Assembly (NCBI GenBank): GCA_945889575.1
Contig: CAMDBY010000024.1
Location: 1 to 13,656 of the forward strand
Origin: Bifidobacterium breve
Lineage (GTDB): Bacteria > Actinomycetota > Acidimicrobiia > Acidimicrobiales > Ilumatobacteraceae
DNA: 13,656 nt
Direction: 5' to 3'
Part shown: in pieces, positions 1 through 5,636 of the stretch
Position numbering within the stretch: the first letter of the stretch is position 1
Layout of the letters: every line of letters begins with the position of its first letter
Program-made: the position numbers and the translations under genes
Notes under the pieces: generated by a model
Told to the model about the DNA's origin: nothing
Databases searched by the model: none
Seen by the model: only the letters and a program-made list of their open reading frames with translations

Positions 1-194
1 GGACGAGGCAAGAAGTCCCATGTGTTGACACGGCGCAGAACGCTGGGTCGGTGGGAAAGGCGAGCCCATTCGTCAATGAATTGTCTGGCGGGGCCAGAGG
101 TGACTGTGGACCACACGAGGGCGGTGGGAAGTGGCTGGTCTGAATCGGAATCTGTCTGTGTTTGTTGGTAATAGGGATGTATTGCAAATGTCAT
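1..194 (-). CDS. Possible partial CDS, unknown function (runs off left edge)
   Basis: An open minus-strand frame starts at ATG 194-192 and runs 64 codons without a stop to the window edge. The visible residues begin MTFAIHPYYQ and contain a hydrophilic Gln/Asp/Ser stretch (residues 10-20), then a more protein-like segment with VWSTVTSGPARQ and DEWARLSHRP, ending NTWDFLPR. I recognise no family. In favour: varied, plausible amino-acid composition and a layout in which it would be divergent from the hydrolase gene at 279. Against: no Shine-Dalgarno, no clear TANNNT box at the usual distance (CAATGT sits there instead), and a plus-strand frame is also open over much of the same stretch. The start could lie further downstream. 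Treat as tentative. Confidence 0.4.
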   Translation of the reverse strand, partial: MTFAIHPYYQQTQTDSDSDQPLPTALVWSTVTSGPARQFIDEWARLSHRPSVLRRVNTWDFLPR

Positions 195-207
195 GCAGGG
201 ACATTGC
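184..207. repeat. Imperfect inverted repeat, possible operator
   Basis: GCAAATGTC and GACATTGC form an inverted repeat around a 7-base centre, with one extra A in the left arm; the inner six bases of each arm (AATGTC, GACATT) match perfectly. It lies between the possible minus-strand gene and the dienelactone hydrolase gene and would cover the start codon of the former. A repressor or activator site is possible; the half-sites do not match the Crp consensus. Confidence 0.3.
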
Positions 208-278
208 GAAACGCCCCTCACCCCATGAAGGCGCTGAAGGCTCACCGGAGGTCTCACCAGTTCGGCAATACTTAAGGA

Positions 279-941
279 ATGCGCATCACTCTTCCGTCAG
301 GCACCTCCGCTGAGATTGTTCATCACGACTCACCAGTGATGGGCCTTGTGGTTGCGCCGGATATTTTCGGGCTGCGTCCGTTGTACGACGACTTGGTTGC
401 GCGTTTCTCACGCGAATGGGGAATGTCTGTTGTTGCAGTAGAGCCATTTCCTGGGGCGGAACTTGGTCCCGATATTGACCCGCGTTTTGCAGCAGTGCCA
501 GCACTTGATGATGCAAAGAACTTGAGTGACTTATTAGAGGCAGCTGACGCATTGGGTACAGAGACAGTCGGACTAATTGGTTTTTGTATGGGTGGCATGT
601 ATTGCTTCAAAGCTGCGCGTGATGAACGCTTTGCGCGCATCGTGAGCTTTTACGGAATGATCACAATGCCTGAAGCGTGGCGTAGTCCGACACAAGGCGA
701 GCCACTTGGCATGTTGATTTCAGGATATGCAGAAGGTGTTCTTGCAATCGTGGGTGAAAAAGACCACTACACACCGATTGTTGATATTGATCAATTGCGT
801 TCAACGGGCGTGCAAGTTGTGCTGTACCCAGAAGCAGAACATGCATTTGCACATGATGCATCCCGTCCGGCACACAGACCTGATGATGCAGCTGATGCGT
901 TTGCACGCGCGAAAGCTTGGTTGCTCAGCGCAGTGCGCTAA
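279..941 (+). CDS. Dienelactone hydrolase family protein
   Basis: A 220-residue alpha/beta hydrolase of the dienelactone hydrolase family. The family's Cys-Asp-His triad is visible: Cys103 in the nucleophile elbow GFCMGG, Asp162 in GEKDHYTP, and His188 in EAEHAF. The N-terminal part has the usual VVAPDIFGL segment (24-32). Known members open lactones such as 4-carboxymethylenebutenolide in chlorocatechol breakdown, but many relatives act on other esters, so the substrate is not assigned. Length is close to family norm (about 230). The start is fixed downstream of an in-frame stop at 273-275; GGA directly abuts the ATG, too close for a normal Shine-Dalgarno, and AATACT lies six bases upstream, so a leaderless transcript is possible. 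It converges on the Crp-family gene, its stop six bases from that gene's stop. Confidence 0.88.
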   Translation: MRITLPSGTSAEIVHHDSPVMGLVVAPDIFGLRPLYDDLVARFSREWGMSVVAVEPFPGAELGPDIDPRFAAVPALDDAKNLSDLLEAADALGTETVGLIGFCMGGMYCFKAARDERFARIVSFYGMITMPEAWRSPTQGEPLGMLISGYAEGVLAIVGEKDHYTPIVDIDQLRSTGVQVVLYPEAEHAFAHDASRPAHRPDDAADAFARAKAWLLSAVR

Positions 942-950
942 GAATTCTTA
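939..950. repeat. 12-bp palindrome holding both convergent stop codons
   Basis: TAAGAATTCTTA is a perfect palindrome whose two ends are the TAA stop codons of the hydrolase gene (939-941) and of the minus-strand Crp-family gene (948-950). It could contribute weakly to bidirectional termination, but it is AT-rich and has no loop, so chance is equally likely. Confidence 0.4.
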
Positions 951-1613
951 CAACGCGCGTTGAGAGAGTTTTGCGCGTTCAAGAATGCGATACGAACGAT
1001 CGCGCTGTTCAAGCCAACGCAATTTGATGAAACTTGCGATTGCTTTGTTGACACGTTCACGTGATGCGCCAACCATGCCGGCAAGTTCTTCTTGCGTCAC
1101 TGGCAATGTGAAATCATCTTTTCCTTCTGACAATTCAAGAAGGCGTTTTGCTGTACGCCCGGTGACATCAAGAAACACACTGTCGGCCAATGCTTGGTCC
1201 ATTGCGCGAAGGCGACGACTAAGCATGCCGATGACATTCCACATCAATGCACTTGATGAGTTGAGTTGTTCAGTGACAGCAGAGTAGGGAAGTTCGAGAA
1301 CAGATGATGCTTCAAGTGCTCGGGCTCCGGCGGAACGGGTACTGGCGTCGAGCATGCCCATCTCACCGAACAGGTCACCCTCATCCATGAGCGCGATGAC
1401 TGTTTCGCGGTTGTCGAGTGGCTTATTGCCGATAGCAATTGCAATGCGGCCAGACAAGACCACATAGATGCAGTCGGGGTCATCGCCGGATTCAAATAGA
1501 ACGTCGCCCCGGACGAGATTTTTCACTTTGCCCGATGCCGCGATGAGCGAAAGCATGGATGCCGGGGCATCTGCAAAGAATTCTGTTTCTGCAAGAACTT
1601 GTTCGTGTGCCAT
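948..1613 (-). CDS. Crp/Fnr-family transcriptional regulator
   Basis: A 221-residue regulator with an N-terminal cyclic-nucleotide-binding domain (about 10-125) and a C-terminal winged helix (about 165-205). The phosphate-binding cassette is intact in form: GEMGMLD with Glu84, then TRSAGARA with Arg93-Ser94, the positions that contact the cyclic phosphate in Crp. The recognition region reads TQEELAGMVGASRERVNKAI, very like Mycobacterium tuberculosis Crp (Rv3676), which suggests a global cAMP-type regulator; ligand and targets are inferred. There are no cysteine clusters of the Fnr kind. It is divergent from ispD across 28 bases. No Shine-Dalgarno is seen; TACGGT (1628-1623, minus strand) ends nine bases before the ATG and could be a -10 giving a nearly leaderless mRNA. 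Confidence 0.9.
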   Translation of the reverse strand: MAHEQVLAETEFFADAPASMLSLIAASGKVKNLVRGDVLFESGDDPDCIYVVLSGRIAIAIGNKPLDNRETVIALMDEGDLFGEMGMLDASTRSAGARALEASSVLELPYSAVTEQLNSSSALMWNVIGMLSRRLRAMDQALADSVFLDVTGRTAKRLLELSEGKDDFTLPVTQEELAGMVGASRERVNKAIASFIKLRWLEQRDRSYRILERAKLSQRAL

Positions 1614-1629
1614 ATCTATTTGACCGTAC

Positions 1630-1635
1630 TACCCT
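1630..1635 (+). promoter_or_regulatory. Putative -10 of leaderless ispD promoter
   Basis: TACCCT fits TANNNT and ends six bases before the ispD ATG, so transcription would start at or next to the A of the start codon. There is no Shine-Dalgarno in the 28-base gap. No convincing -35 is seen. The same spacing recurs at five other genes in the window. Confidence 0.5.
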
Positions 1636-1641
1636 GCGTGT

Positions 1642-2292
1642 ATGGCTCAAAATGAAACCGTATGGACAATTGTGGTCGCAGCCGGATCAGGCCTCCGATT
1701 CGGAGCCGCGAAGCAGTTTGAGGTCATCGGCGGTCGGCGCATCGTTGATTGGGCAGCCGAAGAGGCAGCAAAGCACTCTGTAGGAGTTGTTGTGGTGTTG
1801 CCAGCAGGTCAAGCCATTGGTCCTGGCCAGGTGGAGGGCGGATCAACCCGCTCTGAATCAGTGCGGCGCGGACTTGCAACTGTTCCAAGCGACGCCACCA
1901 TTGTGTGTGTCCATGACGCGGCCCGCCCTTTTGCGAGTCCTGTCATTTTCCAGCGAGTCATCTCAGCAGTAGTTGACGGCGCTGATGCTGCTGTTCCTGG
2001 CGTTCCGGTGGTCGACACCATTAAGCAAGTGAATGAATCTGAAGTTGTTGTCGCGACGCCACGTCGTGAGACATTGCGTGCAGTGCAAACCCCTCAAGCG
2101 TTTCGTGCATCGTCGTTACGACGTGCACATGAACAAGGTGGCGAAGGAACTGATGATGCTGCTCTCATCGAGCGCATAGGCGGAGAAGTTGTTGTGGTTG
2201 AAGGTGAAGTAGTGAATCGTAAGATCACTTCGCCAGAAGATCTTGAGTGGGCAGTTGCTCACGCGGACAGATTGCTAGCTGGAGAAATCTAA
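1642..2292 (+). CDS. ispD: 2-C-methyl-D-erythritol 4-phosphate cytidylyltransferase
   Basis: A 216-residue enzyme that joins CTP and 2-C-methyl-D-erythritol 4-phosphate to give CDP-methylerythritol and pyrophosphate, third step of the non-mevalonate isoprenoid pathway, in the cytoplasm. Visible motifs: nucleotide loop AAGSGLRFG (13-21) with Arg19 and Lys24; GGSTRSESVRRGL (66-78) for CTP binding; VHDAARPF (90-97) with the metal- and CTP-contacting Asp92; TPQAF, TDDAALIE and the C-terminal NRKITSPEDL. It is slightly shorter than many homologues (about 225-235), mostly through a short loop near residues 55-65. Its TAA stop shares one base with the ATG of ispF, so translation is coupled. In many actinobacteria carD lies upstream; here a divergent Crp-family gene takes that place. 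Confidence 0.95.
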   Translation: MAQNETVWTIVVAAGSGLRFGAAKQFEVIGGRRIVDWAAEEAAKHSVGVVVVLPAGQAIGPGQVEGGSTRSESVRRGLATVPSDATIVCVHDAARPFASPVIFQRVISAVVDGADAAVPGVPVVDTIKQVNESEVVVATPRRETLRAVQTPQAFRASSLRRAHEQGGEGTDDAALIERIGGEVVVVEGEVVNRKITSPEDLEWAVAHADRLLAGEI

Positions 2293-2780
2293 TGGTCGAC
2301 ATTCGTGTCGGCCAGGGTTTTGATATCCACCGCTTTGCAGAAACAACAGAGCCTGGCCGCGTATTAGTTCTTGGTGGCGTCGCATTTCCTGGCGAACGCA
2401 CACTCGTTGGTCATAGTGATGCAGATGTCATCGCACATGCCGCAGCTGATGCCTTGTTAGGTGCCGCTGGTCTTGGCGACATTGGCCAGCATTACCCAGA
2501 CACTGACCCCGCATGGAAGGGCGCAGATTCGCTAGCAATACTGCGCGATGTTGCGAGCAAGCTCTCTGCTCTTGGTTGGCGCATTAGCAATGTTGATTGC
2601 AGTGTTGTGTGTGAAGAACCACGCATTGCGCCTCATCGCGATGCAATGAACGCATTGTTGTCAGCAGCTGCTGGCGCACCTATTTCAGTCAAAGGACGCA
2701 GGGCAGAAGGCCTTGGTTCTATTGGTCGCGGCGAAGGTATCGCCTGTTTCGCATCAGCACTCATTATGAAGGAGTCGTAG
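2292..2780 (+). CDS. ispF: 2-C-methyl-D-erythritol 2,4-cyclodiphosphate synthase
   Basis: A 162-residue enzyme that converts CDP-methylerythritol 2-phosphate to the cyclodiphosphate with release of CMP; known members are trimers with a zinc ion in the active site. The zinc ligands are Asp11 and His13 (GFDIHRF) and His49 (VIAH); GHSDAD (40-45), PDTDPAWKGADS (69-80) and GRGEGIA (145-151) are family hallmarks. I chose ATG 2292, overlapping the ispD stop as TAATG, because GGAG (2281-2284) is a good Shine-Dalgarno and the protein then begins right at the conserved strand; an earlier in-frame ATG at 2247 would add 15 non-conserved residues. Oddity: the usual KATTTE stretch that binds the CDP moiety reads KGRRAE (134-139); the Glu is kept. 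ispE is not in the window. Confidence 0.95.
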   Translation: MVDIRVGQGFDIHRFAETTEPGRVLVLGGVAFPGERTLVGHSDADVIAHAAADALLGAAGLGDIGQHYPDTDPAWKGADSLAILRDVASKLSALGWRISNVDCSVVCEEPRIAPHRDAMNALLSAAAGAPISVKGRRAEGLGSIGRGEGIACFASALIMKES

Positions 2781-2782
2781 TC

Positions 2783-3766
2783 ATGGCACCACGTAAGCCA
2801 GTCAAGTCAAGTAGTCCCAAAGTGAATACCGGTAAGCCAGGTCGTGCACCCGGTGGTCGCGACACGGGAAGTGGAAAAGGTGGTGGAAAGCCGCCAAGCA
2901 CTGGTCGCACCAGCGCTTCATCATCACGTAGCAGTGGACCACGTGAAGGCGGACCTCGCGGTCGGCCCATTCGTCAATCAGATGCTCGTCGCAGCGCACC
3001 TGTTGCTAAAGGACTTGGCGGTGAACAAATTGAAGGTCGCCAAGCCGTTCGTGAGTTACTGATTGGTCAACGTCGCAAAGTAAAAGAAATTTGGATTGCA
3101 CAAGACATTGACCCTGCAGCAATCATTGATGATATTCAGCAGCTCGCTGATGCCGCGCGCGTAACAGTTCTTGAAGTGCCTCGTCGCACGTTGGAAGATA
3201 CGGCCCGAAGTGAAGCGCCACAGGGGATCATTGCGTTTGCACAACCATTAGAAGAAGCAGATTTCAACGCACTGATGACAAAACGAAATGGTGTGATGCC
3301 ATTTCTGGTAGCAGTCGATGGTGTGACTGACCCAGGCAACCTTGGTGCATTATTGCGCTGCTGTGATGGCGCAGGCGTTACCGGTGTGATCTTGCCGAAG
3401 CATCGTGCTGTGCATGTCACGCCAACAGTTGCAAAGACTTCAGCCGGCGCTATCGAGCACGTACCGATGACATTGGTGCCTGGCCTGCCCGTCGCTATTA
3501 CACAAATGCGCGACAAGGGCATCTGGGTAGTGGGGCTCGATGACTCAAGCGAAAATACGTTGTTCGACATCGCCAACTTCGCCACGGACGGCATTTGTAT
3601 CGTCCTTGGTTCTGAAGGCACAGGCCTTTCCCGGCTAGTCCGCGAGCGTTGTGACACGGTGGTCAGCATTCCGATGCTTGGACAGGTCTCATCGCTCAAT
3701 GTGTCGGCGGCAGCTGCCTTGGCAACGTATGAAGTGACCCGTGCGCGATTAGCTTCTCCCGCCTAG
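2783..3766 (+). CDS. rlmB: TrmH-family rRNA 2'-O-methyltransferase (RlmB-like)
   Basis: A 327-residue SPOUT methyltransferase, most likely methylating a ribose 2'-OH in 23S rRNA (G2251 in E. coli) from S-adenosylmethionine. Order of parts: a basic Gly/Ser/Pro/Arg-rich, probably disordered N-terminal extension (1-77); the small substrate-binding domain starting GGEQIEGRQAV (79-155); the knotted catalytic domain (about 172-322) with motif 1 NLGALLR (186-192), motif 2 LGSEGTGL (275-282) and motif 3 SIPMLGQVSSLNVSAA (295-310). E. coli RlmB is about 243 residues, and the surplus is the N-terminal tail. The start follows GAAGGAG (2768-2774), which lies inside the end of ispF, two bases after its stop. 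cysS, often between ispF and this gene in actinobacteria, is absent here. The exact target nucleotide is inferred. Confidence 0.9.
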   Translation: MAPRKPVKSSSPKVNTGKPGRAPGGRDTGSGKGGGKPPSTGRTSASSSRSSGPREGGPRGRPIRQSDARRSAPVAKGLGGEQIEGRQAVRELLIGQRRKVKEIWIAQDIDPAAIIDDIQQLADAARVTVLEVPRRTLEDTARSEAPQGIIAFAQPLEEADFNALMTKRNGVMPFLVAVDGVTDPGNLGALLRCCDGAGVTGVILPKHRAVHVTPTVAKTSAGAIEHVPMTLVPGLPVAITQMRDKGIWVVGLDDSSENTLFDIANFATDGICIVLGSEGTGLSRLVRERCDTVVSIPMLGQVSSLNVSAAAALATYEVTRARLASPA

Positions 3767-3769
3767 GAT
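3764..3769 (+). promoter_or_regulatory. Possible -10 for tRNA-Thr overlapping the rlmB stop
   Basis: TAGGAT fits TANNNT and matches TATAAT at four of six positions. Its first three bases are the rlmB stop codon. It ends 13 bases before the mature tRNA, a normal distance for a short tRNA leader. No clear -35 is seen, and the tRNA could equally be transcribed by read-through from rlmB. Confidence 0.35.
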
Positions 3770-3782
3770 TGTCTTTCACCTT

Positions 3783-3857
3783 GCCGGGTTAGCTCAGTGG
3801 TAGAGCAACGCACTTGTAATGCGTAGGTCGTGGGTTCAATCCCCACACCCGGCTCCA
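3783..3857 (+). tRNA. tRNA-Thr (anticodon UGU)
   Basis: A full cloverleaf folds. The acceptor stem is GCCGGGT (3783-3789) with ACCCGGC (3847-3853), all seven pairs formed. The D stem is GCTC/GAGC (3792-3795, 3803-3806). The anticodon stem is ACGCA/TGCGT (3808-3812, 3820-3824) around loop CTTGTAA with anticodon TGT at 3815-3817. The T stem is GTGGG/CCCAC with loop TTCAATC. The discriminator is T and the 3' CCA (3855-3857) is encoded. It reads ACA and, by wobble, possibly other Thr codons. Confidence 0.97.
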
Positions 3858-3888
3858 TTCGCCCTTTCCTGGGCCTTCGACCTATCGA

Positions 3889-3983
3889 TTTCCTTTACCC
3901 AGTAAGGAAAATCTGGGTGTCATACCCCTGTGCCCACATAGGAACTACCGTGTGGTGGTCTCCTATTTCTCTCTCGGAGGACC
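3889..3983 (+). promoter_or_regulatory. Structured leader of the LytR_C gene
   Basis: The 132 bases between the tRNA and the next gene hold three possible stems. TTTCCTT (3889-3895) pairs with AAGGAAA (3904-3910). ACCCAG (3897-3902), inside that loop, pairs with CTGGGT (3913-3918), so these two compete or form a tight pseudoknot. GGTCTCC (3957-3963) pairs with GGAGGACC (3976-3983) with one bulged G and would hide the Shine-Dalgarno GGAGG (3976-3980). A TANNNT hexamer, TACCGT, lies at 3946-3951 and could start an mRNA containing only the third stem. Whether any of this is regulatory or just promoter or terminator is unknown. Confidence 0.35.
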
Positions 3984-3989
3984 TTTTCC

Positions 3990-4601
3990 ATGAGTCAGCA
4001 AAAACCAGGCGCCCGTCGCCCATCACTTTCATCTCCAAGCACAGGCACACTCGGCGCAGCCGTCGCGGTCGTTGCCTTGGTGCTCGGATTCCTTATTCTG
4101 CGTGACGTACGCGGCGATGGTGGAGCAGCCACAGGTCCTGTTGGCACGGCAGACCCCAATGTCACGCTCGCCCCAGGCGAAACAGTTGACCCAGCCGCGC
4201 CAACCACGCTCGCTCCATTCAGCATTAATGGTTTCAAGATTCAAGTCGCCAATGCGTCCGGGCTTGCCGGTAGTGCCGGCGACATGACCACCAAGTTGCA
4301 AGACCAAGGCTATGTAGTCCAGGTTGCAATGAACGTTGCTGCAGGCACTGCAAAGCGCGCAAAGACTGGTGTGTTCTATCTCGCTGGTTGTGAAGCTGCG
4401 TCGCAGAACGTGGCTGCAGTTCTTGGCGGCACCGTTGAAGTAGCTGCAATGCCACAACCAATTCCTGTTGAGACTGGAACTGTTGGCGAAGCATGCATTT
4501 TGGTTTTGCTCGGCACTGATCTTGCGAACAAGCCACTCGCTGGTGTTGTTGGCGGTGGCAGTGGTGCTGCTGCAACAACTGTTGCGCCAGCGGCCGGTTA
4601 A
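3990..4601 (+). CDS. Membrane-anchored LytR C-terminal-domain protein
   Basis: A 203-residue protein with a short basic cytoplasmic N-terminus (1-18), one membrane helix (about 19-37, rich in Ala/Val/Leu), then an acidic Pro/Thr/Gly-rich linker (39-76) and an extracytoplasmic domain (about 79-175) of the LytR_C (LytR/CpsA/Psr C-terminal) type. The hallmark is the start of the domain, KIQVANASGLAGSAG (83-97), followed by LQDQGYVV. The catalytic LytR_CpsA_Psr phosphotransferase domain that attaches glycopolymers to peptidoglycan is absent, so an enzymatic role is not implied; stand-alone LytR_C proteins are common in actinobacteria and probably act at the cell envelope. The C-terminus is low-complexity Gly/Ala/Thr. 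The start follows GGAGG (3976-3980) at nine bases. It converges on the glycerate kinase gene three bases away. Confidence 0.8.
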   Translation: MSQQKPGARRPSLSSPSTGTLGAAVAVVALVLGFLILRDVRGDGGAATGPVGTADPNVTLAPGETVDPAAPTTLAPFSINGFKIQVANASGLAGSAGDMTTKLQDQGYVVQVAMNVAAGTAKRAKTGVFYLAGCEAASQNVAAVLGGTVEVAAMPQPIPVETGTVGEACILVLLGTDLANKPLAGVVGGGSGAAATTVAPAAG

Positions 4602-4604
4602 CAG

Positions 4605-5603
4605 TTACGAATTTTGCAGCATCTCACGTGCTGCTTCTTCGATACAACGCAAGACATGAGTCATTGACTCTTCTGCACCAAATTTTTTGGTCAAATTACT
4701 GACCCGTAGATCTGCGTACAAAGACGAGTCCATTGCTTCATCAATGTCGCCAACAATTGCAGCAACGTCTGTGTGTGCTTCTCGTGCGTAGTCGCACACA
4801 CTTCCCACTACTTTTCCATCGAAACTTGTGTCGTCAAGTAAACCTTCGCCGGTGATTATTAGGTCTGCGTTCTGTATCGCATCGTCAAAGTCGACTTCTT
4901 CAGCAACAATGTCGAAGCCGGGCATCAGTGTTGCTCCGAGAGCAGCAAGTGCACCCGCGAGTCCGCCTGCTGCGCCCGAACCTGGCAATTCCGCAACATC
5001 AATTCCGTATTCCGACTCGTAGATTTGCGCGAGTCGTTCCAATCGACCAGTCAGAAGATTCACTTGTGATGGTGTTGCACCTTTTTGTGGGGCAAAAACT
5101 TTCGCTGCATCTGTGAACAATGTGTCGACGTCGCATGCCACGAGAAAGTCAACTGCAAGCAGTCGTGCCGGCGTGCTGATCGCACGCAATGCTCCGTATC
5201 CGCCATCGGTTGTTGCTGAGCCACCAAGGCACACGATTATTTTCTTCGCACCTTCATTCAGTGCGATGTCAATGAGTTGTCCCGTTCCAGTTGTTGAAGC
5301 AGCGATCGCATCATTCTGCGATGCTCCACCCACCAACGTGAGTCCCGATGCGCGAGCCATTTCAATCACTGCAACGCCGCGGTGTAGTCGCCATTCGGCT
5401 TGAACAGGGTGGCCAAGCGGTCCGGCAACAGTGGTGACACGGTTCGCGCCGCCCAACACCTCGAGCGTGCCTTCACCGCCATCTGCCATGGGCATTTCCA
5501 CGCAGTCAATGTTGAGGTTCCAACAGGCATGGCCAACGGCCGCGCATACCTGAGCAGCCGATGCAGTTCCTTTGAACTTGTCGGAAGCTGCAAGTACGCG
5601 CAT
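4605..5603 (-). CDS. Glycerate kinase (GK-I family)
   Basis: A 332-residue member of the GarK/GlxK family, which phosphorylates D-glycerate with ATP, in characterised members to 2-phosphoglycerate. Motifs: ASDKFKGT (6-13), PMADGGEGT (38-46), GGSATTDGG (127-135), CDVD and PQKGA (157-175), PGSGAAGGLAGAL (207-219) and ITGEGLLD (250-257). E. coli relatives are about 380 residues; the shortfall is mainly a trimmed segment between GGSATTDGG and CDVD plus a shorter C-terminus, with all core motifs kept, so it looks functional. It would feed glycerate, for example from glycolate or glyoxylate use, into lower glycolysis. The ATG has TAAGGT ending six bases upstream, read here as a -10 of a leaderless transcript, although AAGG could also serve as a weak Shine-Dalgarno. 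It is divergent from the amidase gene. Confidence 0.9.
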   Translation of the reverse strand: MRVLAASDKFKGTASAAQVCAAVGHACWNLNIDCVEMPMADGGEGTLEVLGGANRVTTVAGPLGHPVQAEWRLHRGVAVIEMARASGLTLVGGASQNDAIAASTTGTGQLIDIALNEGAKKIIVCLGGSATTDGGYGALRAISTPARLLAVDFLVACDVDTLFTDAAKVFAPQKGATPSQVNLLTGRLERLAQIYESEYGIDVAELPGSGAAGGLAGALAALGATLMPGFDIVAEEVDFDDAIQNADLIITGEGLLDDTSFDGKVVGSVCDYAREAHTDVAAIVGDIDEAMDSSLYADLRVSNLTKKFGAEESMTHVLRCIEEAAREMLQNS

Positions 5604-5609
5604 GTGAAT

Positions 5610-5615
5610 ACCTTA
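5610..5615 (-). promoter_or_regulatory. Putative -10 of leaderless glycerate kinase promoter
   Basis: On the minus strand this reads TAAGGT, ending six bases (ATTCAC) before the glycerate kinase ATG. It is the mirror copy of the hexamer at 5625-5630; together they form a perfect 6-bp inverted repeat around nine bases. No -35 is evident. Confidence 0.5.
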
Positions 5616-5624
5616 CGGTGCGCA

Positions 5625-5630
5625 TAAGGT
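5625..5630 (+). promoter_or_regulatory. Putative -10 of leaderless amidase promoter
   Basis: TAAGGT ends six bases (TGCGCC) before the amidase ATG. The whole divergent gap is 33 bases, too short for two ordinary promoters with leaders, which supports leaderless starts in both directions. AAGG could alternatively act as a weak Shine-Dalgarno. Confidence 0.5.
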
Positions 5631-5636
5631 TGCGCC

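Noticed and set aside
131..313. Plus-strand open frame of 60 codons before the hydrolase gene
   Set aside because: It overlaps the start of the well-supported hydrolase gene in another frame, has no Shine-Dalgarno and no recognisable protein features.
2247..2291. Earlier in-frame ATG for ispF
   Set aside because: It would overlap ispD by 46 bases and add non-conserved residues; ATG 2292 has a good GGAG and the usual stop-start overlap.
3136..3699. Long minus-strand open frame (187 codons) across rlmB
   Set aside because: It lies wholly inside the RlmB-like gene, whose motifs are intact, and its product is low-complexity Ser/Thr/Pro with no domain; a shadow frame.
3858..3880. GCCC/GGGC pair after tRNA-Thr as a terminator
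   Set aside because: Only four pairs and no T-run; too weak to call.
4029..4578. Minus-strand frames across the LytR_C gene
   Set aside because: Antisense to a gene with clear domain and Shine-Dalgarno; Gln- or Cys-rich compositions typical of shadow translation.
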